A stretch of 64,000 nucleotides of DNA from Planctomycetaceae bacterium (GCA_021732975.1 JAKFWC010000012.1:1-64000), one strand, 5' to 3'. Positions 24,240-35,350 are shown, counted from the first letter of the stretch. The notes: generated from the sequence alone by a model not told the origin. Translations and numbers: made by a program.

Positions 24240-25187
24240 ATGCCCGGTGCTCAACTGGCGGCCGATTTGTGGATTAACGAATACCTCACGCCGTGTGACA
24301 TCTGGCAGCACGGCGTACAGAAAGTGCTCGCCCAGCGGTCGACACCGTTTCAGGAGATGACCGTTGTCGAAAGCGGCCCGTACGGCAAGGCGCTCATTCT
24401 CGATGGCAAATGGCAGACCTGCACAGGTGACGAGTTCCTGTATCACGAGCCTATCGTCCACGCCCCGTGTGCTCTGCACGGCCGACCAGAACGGGTGCTC
24501 ATTGCCGGTGGTGCCGACGGTGGTGCGTTGCGGGAAGCCCTTAAATGGAAATCGGTGAAAGAAGTCGTCGTGGCGGATATCGACGGCGATGTCATTCAGG
24601 CCTGCCGCGAACTGCTGCCGGAGATTCATCAAGGCGCGTTCGACGATCCCCGTGCCCGGATCGCCGTGGGAGATGCGTGGGATCTCATCGCAAATACGCC
24701 CGGCCATTGGGACGTGATCATTGCGGACCTGACCGATCCCATCGAAGAAGGCCCGGCATACAAGCTGTTCACAAAGGAGTTCTTCACGCTCTGCCGCGAT
24801 GCGCTCCGACCAGGAGGTGTGTTCGTGAACCAGGCGGGATCGCAGTCGCCGCCGCTCATGGACATTACCGTGCGAGTTCTCAACACCATCGCCTCCGTGT
24901 TTGGACGAGCGTCGGTGATCACAGCGAACGTACCCACATACGGATCGTCGTGGGCGTTGGCGTTGGCATCCGTGAAACCGCTCGATTTGCGTCCGTCACC
25001 GCAAAAAATTGAGGCGTTGCTGACCGAACAACTGACCGCGCCGCTGCGGATGTTTGACGGCGAAGCGCTGCTCGGCATGTTGCAGATGACGAAACTGATG
25101 CGCGACCGGATCGCTGCCGAGACGTGTGTGTACACCGTCGACGCGCCGCCGGTGTTCTTCGGTGGGAAAAAAGAGACCCAGGGTTAA
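24240..25187 (+). CDS. speE: Polyamine aminopropyltransferase (spermidine synthase)
   Basis: A 315-aa SpeE-type protein. It has the N-terminal block WINEYLTPCDIWQHGVQKVL, the substrate-binding block DGKWQTCTGDEFLYHEPIVH, the SAM site LIAGGADGGALRE, VVVADIDGDVI, and the catalytic-loop IIADLTDPIEEGPAYKL. It transfers aminopropyl from decarboxylated SAM to putrescine. Agmatinase at 54356-55309 could supply putrescine, though the two genes are 30 kb apart. The C-terminus is slightly longer than in Escherichia coli. The stop codon lies inside a hairpin. Confidence 0.93.
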   Translation: MPGAQLAADLWINEYLTPCDIWQHGVQKVLAQRSTPFQEMTVVESGPYGKALILDGKWQTCTGDEFLYHEPIVHAPCALHGRPERVLIAGGADGGALREALKWKSVKEVVVADIDGDVIQACRELLPEIHQGAFDDPRARIAVGDAWDLIANTPGHWDVIIADLTDPIEEGPAYKLFTKEFFTLCRDALRPGGVFVNQAGSQSPPLMDITVRVLNTIASVFGRASVITANVPTYGSSWALALASVKPLDLRPSPQKIEALLTEQLTAPLRMFDGEALLGMLQMTKLMRDRIAAETCVYTVDAPPVFFGGKKETQG

Positions 25188-25197
25188 GACCCCTGGG
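25177..25197. terminator. Short hairpin over the speE stop codon
   Basis: CCCAGGG (25177-25183) and CCCTGGG (25191-25197) flank the TAA. It lies between convergent genes and belongs to the CCCAGG/CCTGGG hairpin type seen repeatedly in this window. Confidence 0.6.
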
Positions 25198-25218
25198 CGT
25201 CATTGGTAAATCATCTCA

Positions 25219-26538
25219 TCACGCGGTTTTGAACAGGCGTTGCAGTTCTTCGAGCGAGGTCTTTCCTTCCGCGACGAGTCGCAGACCATCCTTGTGGAAT
25301 GTCAGCATCCCTTCAGTTCGCGCCTGGACTTTGATCTGATCCATCGCCGCCCCATCGGCGATGATCTTTTTCATCCCTTCCGATGCCGTAATCAGTTCGA
25401 GCATCGGCGTGCGACCGATATAACCGACATCGTTGCACTTCTCGCATGGATCGGGCATTTCGCCGGTCTTTTCGTCCGGCTCGGGTTCCGGTTTGCGGTA
25501 GAGGACTTTCGTTTCCGGAGGCAGGCCGACTTTCGCCAACAGCTTTGGATTCGGACGGAACGCTTCTTTACACGCCGGACAGAGGAGTCGAATCAGTTTC
25601 GTGCTGTAAGCCGCTTGAAAAACTTCGCTCATCTGCTGCGGATTGCCAATCCACTGCGTGAATTGAGCAATCGCCGATGCTGCGTCTTTGGCCGGCATTT
25701 CACCCATCACACAAACGCGGTCCGCCGCTCCGGCGTCGGCTTTGGCAATGTCCGCGTTCTTGATCGGCTCGCTGAAAATCACGTCCGCTTCCGAGCGAAT
25801 GATTCGCTCGTAGGTCTGCACGAGATCATCTTCCGGCTTCGGCTCAAACTTCTGAACGTTGTAGACCTCGCGGCTCCCCATATCGACAATGGTAAACGCC
25901 GCATATTGAAAGAGGTCGATGCCGCGGAGGAACGCAAACGCGGTGGTGGTGACGCCGCTGCCCGGTCCGCCGGCGATGAGAACCAGCCCGCGTTTTTTGG
26001 AAGTGAACTCGCGAATCTGCGCTTTGGTTGCCGCGGAGAATCCCGCTTCTTCCATGGTGCCGATTTTGATCTTCAGATTCCGCAACCGCGCCGTGAGCCG
26101 TTCGGTTCCGTCCGGTTGCGGCTGGGTATCAATCGTGACTTCGTACGGCGTTCCCTGAAACTCGGCTTTCACACCACCCGCCTGCGGCTGCTTCAGCTTG
26201 GGATCCAATCCGCACAGCAGCTTCAGCATTTGTGTGATGGCAACCGTTTGGGGCCGCGGCATCTTCGCCCCGGCGAACGCAACGCCGTCAATGTAGAACG
26301 TGCTCGCGCCGCGCTCCCCCTTGATATCCACCCGCACAGTTTCCGCCCGGCGTTCGATAGCGTCGGTGACGATTTCCTTCGCCGGGATCAAGCCCGCCTG
26401 CGCGAGCCGCATGTTCGCCTTCATGTCGACGACGTTACCGTTGAGCGCCCCCTGAAACGAGCATAACTCCCGTTCATCTTCGTCGTCTTCATCATCGTCA
26501 TCGTCGTCGCGCTTGCCGCCAAACATGCCGAAGATCAC
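25219..26538 (-). CDS. GspE/PilB-like secretion ATPase homologue with degenerate Walker A
   Basis: The fold follows type II secretion/type IV pilus ATPases: an N-terminal GspE-like domain (about 40-160), then the ATPase core. The Walker A is GGPGSGVTTT (190-199), with Val196 in place of the invariant Lys. The usual VGEIRDxETA block has become VCVMGEMPAKDAASAI. The zinc site is kept (CPAC...CEKCNDVGYIGRTPMLE). The N-terminus has a run of Asp/Glu. GTG at 26538 is the start, with AGGAGAT about 7 bases upstream. It is probably a regulatory or structural paralogue of an active ATPase encoded elsewhere. No pilus genes adjoin. Confidence 0.85.
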   Translation of the reverse strand: MIFGMFGGKRDDDDDDEDDEDERELCSFQGALNGNVVDMKANMRLAQAGLIPAKEIVTDAIERRAETVRVDIKGERGASTFYIDGVAFAGAKMPRPQTVAITQMLKLLCGLDPKLKQPQAGGVKAEFQGTPYEVTIDTQPQPDGTERLTARLRNLKIKIGTMEEAGFSAATKAQIREFTSKKRGLVLIAGGPGSGVTTTAFAFLRGIDLFQYAAFTIVDMGSREVYNVQKFEPKPEDDLVQTYERIIRSEADVIFSEPIKNADIAKADAGAADRVCVMGEMPAKDAASAIAQFTQWIGNPQQMSEVFQAAYSTKLIRLLCPACKEAFRPNPKLLAKVGLPPETKVLYRKPEPEPDEKTGEMPDPCEKCNDVGYIGRTPMLELITASEGMKKIIADGAAMDQIKVQARTEGMLTFHKDGLRLVAEGKTSLEELQRLFKTA

Positions 26539-26565
26539 AGGGACATCTCCTGGGAGGAGTTAGGG

Positions 26566-26667
26566 ATTAGCGAGTAGGGAATAGCGAATAGCAAGAAGGT
26601 GGTAGTTGGTCGGTAAGAGGCTTCGTTTTCCTCCGTCCCTTAGCCCTAAACTCTCAGCCCTTAGCCA
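26566..26667. repeat. Composite of repeat B and repeat A arms
   Basis: TTAGGGATTAGCGAGTAGGG (family B-like, 26566-26600) is followed by CGTCCCTTAGCCCTAAACTC and a CAGCCCTTAGCC end (family A-like arm, 26634-26667). It fills the gap between dapA and the GspE-like gene. Confidence 0.75.
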
Positions 26668-26670
26668 TCA

Positions 26671-27558
26671 TCACAGCAGTCCGTAATCCACGAGCGTCTT
26701 GCGCAGCCGCTTTTCATCGGCTTCGCCCAGTGGCGTGAGCGGCAGCCGCAGTTCGCCGGTATCGCGACCGAGGAGACGCATCGCAACTTTGATCGGGATC
26801 GGATTCGTCGCAATACCGAGCAGGTCGCGACAGAGGGTGAACGCCTTGAAGTGCAGCTTCTGCGCTTCGGCGATGTTCCCAGCCTTCCACGCGGCGAGCA
26901 ACGCCAGCATGTCTTTCGGGACGATGTTACCGACGACCGAGACAATGCCGCTTCCACCCATCGACAAGAGCGGGAGTGTCAGGCTGTCGTCACCCGACAG
27001 TACGCTAAGATTCGTTTCCGCCAGGACGCGCGACGCCTGGTCCATCGACCCGGTCGCTTCCTTGATGGCGACGACCGTCGGCAGTTCGGCGATCTTCGCG
27101 ATGACATCCGGCTCCATGTTCTTCGCGGTGCGGCCGGGGATGTTGTACAGAATGATCGGCAGGTCACACGCCTCGGCGACCGCCTTGTAATGCTGATAGA
27201 AGCCTTCGCCCATCGGCTTGTTGTAGTACGGAGCGACCATCATCGCGCCGTCGGCCCCGGCCTGCTTGGCGTGCTTCGTCAACTGGATGGCTTCCAGCGT
27301 GCTGTTCGAGCCGGTCCCCGCCATCACCTTGATCCGCCCGGCCGCCTGCTGGCAGACGATCTCGACAACGCGGCTGTGTTCCTCATGCGACAACGTCGGG
27401 CTTTCCCCCGTCGTCCCCACCGGACACAAGCCGTTCGTCCCCTGAGCGATGTGCCAGTCGACCAGCTTCTTCAACGCGGCTTCATCGACCCGGCCGTCCT
27501 TGAACGGCGTCACGATAGCGACGGTCAACCCCGCGAACTGTTCACCCTTGCGTGGCAT
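26671..27558 (-). CDS. dapA: 4-hydroxy-tetrahydrodipicolinate synthase
   Basis: DapA condenses pyruvate with aspartate semialdehyde in lysine/diaminopimelate synthesis. Visible: [17 protein letters not shown], the proton-relay Tyr in YNIPGRT, the Schiff-base Lys in VAIKEATGS, and [11 protein letters not shown]. The length of 295 aa is typical. The start ATG at 27558 ([19 protein letters not shown]) fits the family. It lies about 75 bases downstream of the 3-hydroxyisobutyrate dehydrogenase-type gene, with a hairpin between. No other lysine genes are adjacent. Confidence 0.96.
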   Translation of the reverse strand: MPRKGEQFAGLTVAIVTPFKDGRVDEAALKKLVDWHIAQGTNGLCPVGTTGESPTLSHEEHSRVVEIVCQQAAGRIKVMAGTGSNSTLEAIQLTKHAKQAGADGAMMVAPYYNKPMGEGFYQHYKAVAEACDLPIILYNIPGRTAKNMEPDVIAKIAELPTVVAIKEATGSMDQASRVLAETNLSVLSGDDSLTLPLLSMGGSGIVSVVGNIVPKDMLALLAAWKAGNIAEAQKLHFKAFTLCRDLLGIATNPIPIKVAMRLLGRDTGELRLPLTPLGEADEKRLRKTLVDYGLL

Positions 27559-27590
27559 GTTCTTCTTCTATGTCTTGTCGTGTATTGAGA

Positions 27591-27622
27591 CCCACGGTTC
27601 AGAAACCGTGGGCTTCTGTTTT
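27591..27622. terminator. Hairpin between the dehydrogenase gene and dapA
   Basis: CCCACGGTT (27591-27599) and AACCGTGGG (27604-27612) form a perfect 9-base stem. The T-rich tract (CTTCTGTTTT) lies on the plus-strand side, opposite to the direction of both flanking genes. It may act as a processing hairpin instead of a true terminator. Confidence 0.6.
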
Positions 27623-27633
27623 GATGATGTGTG

Positions 27634-28554
27634 TTACTTGCGATTCCGCCAGTCGATGCCGCTCATTTCGGACAGCGCCAGCAGCAGTGCGTGCGTGCCG
27701 TTGCGGCCCCAGCCTTTGGCTTTGACGGACAGGTACAACTGCTCGGCAAGGGCCAGTCCTGGCAGCGAGAGGCCCATCCGTTTGGACTCGGCGAGGGCGA
27801 TCCCCATGTCCTTGATGAAGTGCTCGACGAAGAACCCTGGATCGAAATTGTTGTTCATCATTCGCGGGCCGAGATTCGTCAGCGACCAGCTTCCCGCCGC
27901 GCCCGGGCCGACCGATTGCAGCACCGTCGGCAGGTCGAGACCCGCTTTGTAACCGTACAGCAGCGCCTCGCAGACGCCGATCATGCCGGTGCTGATCAGA
28001 ATCTGGTTGGCCATCTTCGTGTGTTGTCCCGCCCCCGGTCCGCCCTGATGGACGATGGTTTTGCCCATCGCCTGGAACAACGGCGTCACCGCTTCGACCA
28101 CGTCCTTGTCGCCGCCGATCATGATCGACAGCGCGGCGTTCTTCGCTCCGATGTCGCCGCCGGACACGGGAGCGTCGACACTGTAGACGCCTTTCGCCTT
28201 CGCTGCTTCATAGACCTCGCAGGCCAGAGAAGGTTCGCTCGTGGTCATGTCGACCAGCACCGCCCCGGCTTTCGCCCCGGCGAGAGCCCCGTTGTCGCCG
28301 AGCAACACTTCCCGCACATCGCTGGGGAAGCCGACGATCGAGAAAATCACATCCGATTGCGTCGCCAGTTCCTTCGGCGACGCGGCCCACTTCGCCCCCT
28401 TGGCGATCAGCGGCTCGGCTTTTTCCTTCGTGCGAGTGTAAACGGTCGCCGAGTACCCGGCGGCGATGAGGTGGCCGACCATGCTCGACCCCATCACGCC
28501 CGTGCCAATCCACCCGACCCGCGTCGTCCCCGGTTTCGCGACCGTCACCGCCAT
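27634..28554 (-). CDS. 3-hydroxyisobutyrate dehydrogenase / tartronate semialdehyde reductase family
   Basis: Beta-hydroxyacid dehydrogenase with the Rossmann motif [15 protein letters not shown], the substrate-binding block [15 protein letters not shown], the catalytic Lys in [14 protein letters not shown], and a C-terminal [14 protein letters not shown]. It reduces or oxidises small beta-hydroxy acids with NAD(P). The exact substrate (3-hydroxyisobutyrate, tartronate semialdehyde or a related acid) cannot be told from motifs. I set the start at the ATG at 28554 ([17 protein letters not shown]); the longer frame reaches into the intergenic region. A palindromic repeat lies upstream. Confidence 0.9.
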   Translation of the reverse strand: MAVTVAKPGTTRVGWIGTGVMGSSMVGHLIAAGYSATVYTRTKEKAEPLIAKGAKWAASPKELATQSDVIFSIVGFPSDVREVLLGDNGALAGAKAGAVLVDMTTSEPSLACEVYEAAKAKGVYSVDAPVSGGDIGAKNAALSIMIGGDKDVVEAVTPLFQAMGKTIVHQGGPGAGQHTKMANQILISTGMIGVCEALLYGYKAGLDLPTVLQSVGPGAAGSWSLTNLGPRMMNNNFDPGFFVEHFIKDMGIALAESKRMGLSLPGLALAEQLYLSVKAKGWGRNGTHALLLALSEMSGIDWRNRK

Positions 28555-28711
28555 GCTGCGTGATTCCTGTGGTTGAACCGTCGACGACTGTGGCAATCAC
28601 CCCGACCGCCCCGTCCCCCGCCCGATTCCAATCCCACAGTATACCGGGCGGAGTGGGACACGTCACGGAACCGTGTTGATTGTCGGCGGCCTCATATTTG
28701 AAGTTGGGGTG

Positions 28712-28792
28712 GCCGGGGCTGGAGCATCTTCGCGAAGCCCCGGAAAATGGGACGCTCACCGTTCCGGGGCTTCCCTTCGGTCCAGCCCCGGC
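28712..28792. repeat. Inverted repeat family M
   Basis: Arms GCCGGGGCTGGA (28712-28723) and TCCAGCCCCGGC (28781-28792) are perfect. Inner arms GAAGCCCCGGA and TTCCGGGGCTTC also pair, giving a long two-part stem. Confidence 0.85.
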
Positions 28793-28803
28793 GGCCCGCC
28801 GCG

Positions 28804-29115
28804 TTAGGGTGGCCCCAATCGCTGCGCTAACGCCTCAAACTGCCATCTCATGAAGACCGCGAGTCCCGGCACATGATTGGCGCACAGAAATACGGGAAAA
28901 AATGGCATCGAGACAGCGATCACGACTGTTTGGTTTTTGATCCATTTTTGTGCGGTAAAAGTCACGGGCACTGCCGACACGATATAGAACACCATCACGA
29001 TGGGCAGCGCGATCACCAATGATCGTCGTTTCCACTTCCACAGTGCAAACCAAGCGTTACGCGGCGGATTGAGTGGGGGTGCGTGCTCCATTTCAACACG
29101 GTACGAAGTGGACAT
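28804..29115 (-). CDS. Small hypothetical membrane protein (103 aa)
   Basis: Two hydrophobic segments (LVIALPIVMVFYIVSAVPV and TVVIAVSMPFFPVFLCA) are separated by a short basic loop, with a Trp/Lys-rich N-terminal region (WFALWKWKRR) before the first. No family is recognised. It lies between palindromic repeats M and H, on the minus strand, divergent from the DUF1080 gene at 29320. The start at 29115 (MSTSYRVEMEHAPP) is the first ATG in the frame. Confidence 0.65.
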   Translation of the reverse strand: MSTSYRVEMEHAPPLNPPRNAWFALWKWKRRSLVIALPIVMVFYIVSAVPVTFTAQKWIKNQTVVIAVSMPFFPVFLCANHVPGLAVFMRWQFEALAQRLGPP

Positions 29116-29134
29116 CGTTCATTCAACAAGATTT

Positions 29135-29223
29135 CACGAGCCGGAAGCGTCAGCGACGAATCTTCGCATTTCCTGATGAAAACCTGATAAGTTAAAGTCC
29201 GTCGGTGACGCTTCCGGCTCGTC
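29135..29223. repeat. Inverted repeat family H, copy 1
   Basis: Left arm CACGAGCCGGAAGCGTCAGC and right arm GGTGACGCTTCCGGCTCGT. The same arms occur at 60571-60665 around an unrelated spacer. Confidence 0.9.
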
Positions 29224-29319
29224 GTCACTGACGTTTCCGCTTGCTTACCGCCCGTGTGCATCGGAGAATGCCCGGCCGTGGTGTGACAGCTTGTTTGGAC
29301 CTCTTGGCGGAGACGGCCG

Positions 29320-30300
29320 ATGCGGCGCGGGATGCAGTTCTTCTTCACAGTTGCGTGGATGTGGGCCAGTGTGGTGTTCGCCGCGGACGGGCCGTCCAAG
29401 GCGGCGTTGTCTCCGACGGAGGCGGACGCCGATTTCCCCTTCCAGGGCGAGTACGTCGGCGAGATCAATCGTGACGGCCAACTGACCAAGTTCGGCCTGC
29501 ACATCATCGCCCGCGGGAACGGCAAGTTTCACGCGGTGGCTTACCCCGGTGGTCTGCCCGGCGAGGGTTTTCTCGGCGGTGAAAAAATCGAAGCCGATGG
29601 GGAACTTCGGAACGGCGCCGTGGAATTCGTGCATGACAATATCGTCTCGACGCTCAAGGACGGTACGTTGACCACCGTCGTCGATGGTCAGGAAGTCGCC
29701 AAGTTCACCAAGGTGGATCGCAAGAGCCCGACGCTCGGCATGAAGCCGCCCGCCGGCGCGAAAATCCTGTTCGATGGCACCTCCGCCGACGCCTTCGAGA
29801 ACGGCAAAATCGACCCGAACGGTCTGCTGATTCAAGGCGTCACCAGCAAGGACAAATTCCAGAACGCAACGCTGCACTTGGAGTTCCTGCTGTCGTACAT
29901 GCCCACGGCGACGGGACAGGGCCGGGCCAACAGCGGGTGTTATCTGCAAGGCCGTTACGAAGTGCAGATTCTCGATTCGTTCGGCCTCGAAGGCAAAAAC
30001 AACGAATGCGGTGGGATCTACACCATCCGCGATCCGCAGGTGAATATGTGCTATCCGCCGTTGTCGTGGCAGACGTACGACATCGACTTCACCGCCGCAA
30101 AGTATGATGCCGACGGCAAGAAAACCGCCGATGCCAAGATGACGGTGAAGCACAACGGCGAAGTGATCCATCGCGATGTGCCGCTGCCGAAGGGCACCAC
30201 GGCGGCCCCGGTCGCCGAAGGCCCACAACCCGGCCCGCTCTACCTGCAAGACCACGGCAACCCGATCCGCTTCCGCAACATCTGGGTCGTCGAAAAGTAG
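29320..30300 (+). CDS. Secreted DUF1080 (3-keto-disaccharide hydrolase-like) protein
   Basis: The signal peptide ([21 protein letters not shown]) is followed by a small beta domain and then a DUF1080 concanavalin-like domain from about residue 145 ([16 protein letters not shown]) to the end. Blocks [19 protein letters not shown] and [20 protein letters not shown] are typical. DUF1080 proteins act on, or bind, extracellular sugars and are strongly expanded in planctomycetes. GGAG 7 bases before the ATG at 29320 supports the start. A rho-independent terminator follows the stop. Confidence 0.88.
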   Translation: MRRGMQFFFTVAWMWASVVFAADGPSKAALSPTEADADFPFQGEYVGEINRDGQLTKFGLHIIARGNGKFHAVAYPGGLPGEGFLGGEKIEADGELRNGAVEFVHDNIVSTLKDGTLTTVVDGQEVAKFTKVDRKSPTLGMKPPAGAKILFDGTSADAFENGKIDPNGLLIQGVTSKDKFQNATLHLEFLLSYMPTATGQGRANSGCYLQGRYEVQILDSFGLEGKNNECGGIYTIRDPQVNMCYPPLSWQTYDIDFTAAKYDADGKKTADAKMTVKHNGEVIHRDVPLPKGTTAAPVAEGPQPGPLYLQDHGNPIRFRNIWVVEK

Positions 30301-30316
30301 TGTTGTCTACCAGAAG

Positions 30317-30347
30317 CCCAGGGTTTCCGAACCCTGGGTCTCTTTTT
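30317..30347 (+). terminator. Rho-independent terminator after the DUF1080 gene
   Basis: CCCAGGGTT (30317-30325) and AACCCTGGG (30330-30338) form a perfect stem followed by TCTCTTTTTC. Confidence 0.9.
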
Positions 30348-30364
30348 CACTCGCCAGAGAAGAA

Positions 30365-30474
30365 GATCCACAGATTTCGCAGATTCACACAGATTAGGAG
30401 AAGTAACAAAGGTTGTCACTTCGACACATCCTCTTTCCTTTCTGAATCTGTGTTAATCTGTGGAATCTGTGGAT
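30365..30474. repeat. Inverted repeat family J, copy 2
   Basis: Left arm with CCACAGATTTCGCAGATTCA and CACAGATTA; right arm with TGAATCTGTGTTAATCTGTG and GAATCTGTGGAT. It sits just upstream of the PolX gene. The related copy lies at 44552-44693. Confidence 0.9.
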
Positions 30475-30506
30475 GTCTTTCTCTCTCGATACGACAGCGA
30501 CCCGGC

Positions 30507-32222
30507 ATGCAGAACGCGACGATTGCATCACTTTTCGAAGAACTGGCGGACCTGCTGGAGTTGCAGGGTGCGAATCCGTTTCGGGTGCGGGCTTACCGGA
30601 ATGCGGCCCGGACACTGGAAGCGACATCGCAATCGGTTGCCGATGTCGTCGCCACACCGGGGCATGATCTGACATCGCTCGAAGGGATCGGCAAAGACCT
30701 CGCGGAAAAGATCGAAACGATCGTCTCCACCGGAACGCATCCCGCATTGGAGGAAGCACGGGCGCAGTTTCCGCCCGATGTTCGCCAGATGCTGCGCATC
30801 CCCGGCATCGGGCCGAAGAAAGTCGCGGCTCTGATCAAAGAATTGCAGATTCAATCGCTGGCGGATCTAAAAGCCGCGTGTGAGCAGGACCGGGTCGCCG
30901 GGCTGAAGGGTTTCGGCAAGAAGACGCAGCAGATCATTCTCGAAGGGATGGCCCATCGGGAAGCCGCCGGGAATCGCGTGCTGCTCTACCATGCCAAGTC
31001 GGCGGTCGATGAGATCATCCGCGATCTGAAAATGGTCCCCGGTGTCGAACAAGTCTCAGAGGCGGGGAGTTGCCGACGACGACGCGAGACCTGTGGCGAT
31101 CTCGATGTCCTGGCGACGGCGTCCGACTCCACAACGGTCATGGACCGGCTGGCGGCGCATCCGCTCGTCGAAAAAGTGCTGGCGCGCGGCGAGACCAAGC
31201 AGCGCGTGCGATTAGAAACCGGTCTCGAACTTGACCTGCGCGTGGTCCCGACAGAGTCATACGGAGCCGCGCTGCAGTACTTCACCGGTTCAAAAGAGCA
31301 CAACATCGTGATCCGCCGCCGGGCGCAGGAACGCGGCCTGAAAGTCAACGAGTGGGGTGTCTTCCGGGGTGAAGAAGTCGTCGCCGGTCTGACCGAGGAA
31401 GACGTGTATGCATCGGTCGGGTTGCCGTGGATTCCGCCCGAACTGCGGGAAAACCGCGGGGAAATTGAACGAGCCGAACAGGGGACGCTCCCCACGCTCG
31501 TGGAAGTCGCCGACATTCAGGGCGATCTCCACATGCACACCACGGCGAGCGACGGTATCGCCACGATCCGTGAAATGGCCGAAGCCGCCCAAGCCCGCGG
31601 ACTGAAATACATCGCCATCACCGACCATTCCAAACGGGTCAGCATGGCCAATGGTCTGGATGCCACACGCTTGCGAGAGCATTGGAAAGCCATCGACAAA
31701 GTCCGCGGTCAAGTCAAAGGCATCGAAATCCTTTGCGGCATCGAGTGCGACATCCTTGAAGACGCCACCATGGACCTCGACGACGGCGTTCTCTCCGAAG
31801 CCGATTGGGTTATCGCGGTGTTGCATTATGGGCTGAAACAACCGCGGGCGCAGATCATGCAGCGGTTACTCAACGCCATCCGCAATCCCAATGTGGACAT
31901 CATCGGTCATCCCTCGGGACGTTTAATCGACCGCCGTCCCGGAGCAGACATCGTCTACGAAGACCTGTTCAAAGCGGCGGCCGATCACGGCGTGATGATG
32001 GAAATCAATGCCAATCCGGAACGGCTCGATCTCGACGACATTCAAGCGGCCGCTGCGAAGGCCCACGGGATTCCTATCGTGATCAGCACCGATTCCCACA
32101 GCACTGACGGATTCAACACTCTGCCGTGGGGTGTCTACCAAGCCCGCCGCGCCGGTCTCACAAAAGCCGATATCGCGAACACACGGTCGTTCGCGCAATT
32201 CAAGAAGCTGATCCATCGCTAA
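30507..32222 (+). CDS. polX: DNA polymerase X with PHP domain
   Basis: A 571-aa family X polymerase-like protein. Helix-hairpin-helix motifs appear at [26 protein letters not shown] and [13 protein letters not shown]. The nucleotidyltransferase palm has [18 protein letters not shown] and [21 protein letters not shown]. The C-terminal PHP domain has [25 protein letters not shown] and ISTDSHS. Bacterial PolX fills gaps in base-excision repair, with PHP giving 3'-5' exonuclease activity. The start ATG at 30507 ([20 protein letters not shown]) matches Bacillus-type PolX; the open frame upstream runs through repeat J and the terminator. Confidence 0.93.
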   Translation: MQNATIASLFEELADLLELQGANPFRVRAYRNAARTLEATSQSVADVVATPGHDLTSLEGIGKDLAEKIETIVSTGTHPALEEARAQFPPDVRQMLRIPGIGPKKVAALIKELQIQSLADLKAACEQDRVAGLKGFGKKTQQIILEGMAHREAAGNRVLLYHAKSAVDEIIRDLKMVPGVEQVSEAGSCRRRRETCGDLDVLATASDSTTVMDRLAAHPLVEKVLARGETKQRVRLETGLELDLRVVPTESYGAALQYFTGSKEHNIVIRRRAQERGLKVNEWGVFRGEEVVAGLTEEDVYASVGLPWIPPELRENRGEIERAEQGTLPTLVEVADIQGDLHMHTTASDGIATIREMAEAAQARGLKYIAITDHSKRVSMANGLDATRLREHWKAIDKVRGQVKGIEILCGIECDILEDATMDLDDGVLSEADWVIAVLHYGLKQPRAQIMQRLLNAIRNPNVDIIGHPSGRLIDRRPGADIVYEDLFKAAADHGVMMEINANPERLDLDDIQAAAAKAHGIPIVISTDSHSTDGFNTLPWGVYQARRAGLTKADIANTRSFAQFKKLIHR

Positions 32223-32226
32223 GACG

Positions 32227-32248
32227 CCCAAGGACTGTCGTCCCTGGG
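32227..32248 (+). terminator. Hairpin after polX
   Basis: CCCAAGGAC (32227-32235) and GTCCCTGGG (32240-32248) pair with one mismatch, just after the stop. No T-run follows. Confidence 0.5.
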
Positions 32249-32360
32249 ATGTTCCCCAGCAGAGCGTGCCAATCAAATGGGCACGGCTTGCTTAGCGGTA
32301 TCGCATTTGCTTACCGTATTCGGCGTGTAACATCGCTCGCCTGCTGCGGAGTTTTGGAAC

Positions 32361-33782
<1,422 letters not shown>

Positions 33783-33903
33783 TCACGCCGTGGAATTCTG
33801 AGTCCCCAGATGGATTGCGACCCGTTCGAAGTACTGAACTTCCGCAGCCGTTTGCCGGTGAGTCGCGGCGCAGTCTCGCCCGGCTCGCATCGCTCGGTAC
33901 TCA

Positions 33904-33943
33904 CCAAAAGCAAAGAACCCCCATGTTTCCAAGGGAGTTCTTG
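33904..33943 (-). terminator. Terminator downstream of tRNA-Val
   Basis: On the minus strand AAGAACTCCC and GGGGGTTCTT pair (one G-T pair) around TTGGAAACAT, followed by TGCTTTT. Confidence 0.8.
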
Positions 33944-33952
33944 CGTTGGGAA

Positions 33953-34025
<73 letters not shown>

Positions 34026-34150
34026 TGTGGAGCATGAACCCGACGAGAAAGTTCTACACGACCGATGACCGCGCTGCAAGGGGTCGGCGTTGCTGTTACG
34101 GGACGTGTGTTCTTCAGACGCAATCCGTTCGTGCGAGGTTCGCGTGACGA

Positions 34151-35350
34151 TTAGGGTGATTGTGCCCGATCCATCAGCGTCATCAATAATGCCTGTTCCA
34201 TTTCGCCGGGCTTGAAACCGAAGGGGCCGCGGCCGCTTTTGTAGGCGACCTTGCCGGCGGTATCGATCACGTAGAGCCGGGCGGGCATCCCACTGTATGC
34301 GTGGCCGGTGGCATCGTCGACATCATCCACCAGCCACGGCAACGACGGTTTCAGCCGGACGAAGCATTGTTGCGCGACGGCCGTCCGTTCGGTGAGCGTC
34401 TTCGGTTGAGCGACGCTCACACCGACTTTTTCGTTGGACTGCATGTGCCAGCCATCGGTGGGGTGGGCCTCGCGGACATAGACACCAAGAAACACGGCCT
34501 GGTCACGGTAGCGACGGGCAATCTCGTCCACTTCCGCATACATCGCACGAAATGGTCCGCAGGTGAAGTTGCCGAACACGAGAACCACCGGTTGCTTGCC
34601 GATGGTTTCCGAAAGGCGCACGGTCTGGCTGCCATCAGGTGTCTTCAGAGTGAAATCGGGGGCATTCGCGTTCAGTGCCGGGCCTTCCTGCAAGGAACCG
34701 ACTTCGCCGGAGAAGAGACCTTTCAGGAGCATCTCTTTCGTGGGGGCATCGCCGGGTAGAAAGCCGCCTCCCAGACCGGTCAGCCACTGGCTGCGGAGTT
34801 CACTGGCCGTGACGAAATCCTTGCCGTTGGCTGCATCATCGAAGAGCGCCATCCATTGCTCGCGCGTGAGCTTTCCGTCGCCGGTCTTGTTCATTTGCCG
34901 AAAGAGCCGATTGACGAGATACGCATGTTCGACCCACGGGTTCTCATCGGACCAGTCGAGATCGAAACGGGTAATCACGCCGTCCCGATTGCGGTCGAGC
35001 CGATCGAACCCATCGGCCGGCCCGGAGTAGGCCTCGCGCGCGAGGCCGGTCGCGTCGGCTTCGAGATCGCAGCGCTTCGCCAGCCAGTCCCACGAATACC
35101 GGGCCTGGCTGGGACCAAACCATCCTTCACCCGGCCCCATCCGCCCCCCTTTGGCAATCGCGAGGTACATGCGAATGCCTTCGGGGGCGGTCTTCCCTTC
35201 ATAGGCTTTTTCCAGGTCCTCCAACGGGATGTTTTGCAACTCGGGACCGAGCGGAAGCGGGACCGCGGGTTCGTCGGCGGCCAGACCGGTCGTGGCCAGT
35301 GCCATTGCCATCACCACATTCCTTATCCGCGAACAGGTCCGTTGCGGCAT
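34151..35350 (-). CDS. Secreted EF-hand plus deiodinase-like thioredoxin-fold protein
   Basis: The signal peptide (NVVMAMALATTGLAADE) is followed by two EF-hand-like calcium loops, DRNRDGVITRFD (119-130) and NKTGDGKLTREQ (154-165). The C-terminal half is a thioredoxin fold of the iodothyronine-deiodinase type: FGNFTCGPFRAMYAEV with Cys264 where vertebrate enzymes have selenocysteine, then YVREAHPTDGW, as in deiodinases (EAHPSDGW). The Cys codon is TGC, so no recoding is involved. It is probably a periplasmic calcium-bound redox or peroxidase-type protein; deiodination is not implied. It is transcribed after the two decarboxylase-family genes, 54 bases downstream of the nearer one. Confidence 0.88.
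   Translation of the reverse strand: MPQRTCSRIRNVVMAMALATTGLAADEPAVPLPLGPELQNIPLEDLEKAYEGKTAPEGIRMYLAIAKGGRMGPGEGWFGPSQARYSWDWLAKRCDLEADATGLAREAYSGPADGFDRLDRNRDGVITRFDLDWSDENPWVEHAYLVNRLFRQMNKTGDGKLTREQWMALFDDAANGKDFVTASELRSQWLTGLGGGFLPGDAPTKEMLLKGLFSGEVGSLQEGPALNANAPDFTLKTPDGSQTVRLSETIGKQPVVLVFGNFTCGPFRAMYAEVDEIARRYRDQAVFLGVYVREAHPTDGWHMQSNEKVGVSVAQPKTLTERTAVAQQCFVRLKPSLPWLVDDVDDATGHAYSGMPARLYVIDTAGKVAYKSGRGPFGFKPGEMEQALLMTLMDRAQSP

Noticed and set aside
25240..26466. 408-codon plus-strand frame opposite the GspE-like gene
   Set aside because: Antisense shadow of a recognisable ATPase fold; Arg/His-rich composition and no ribosome binding site.
29245..30255. 336-codon minus-strand frame opposite the DUF1080 gene
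   Set aside because: Antisense to a protein with signal peptide and DUF1080 motifs; no recognised features of its own.
34550..34570. Possible selenocysteine codon in the deiodinase-like protein
   Set aside because: The active-site codon reads TGC (Cys) on the coding strand, so no UGA recoding or SECIS is needed.
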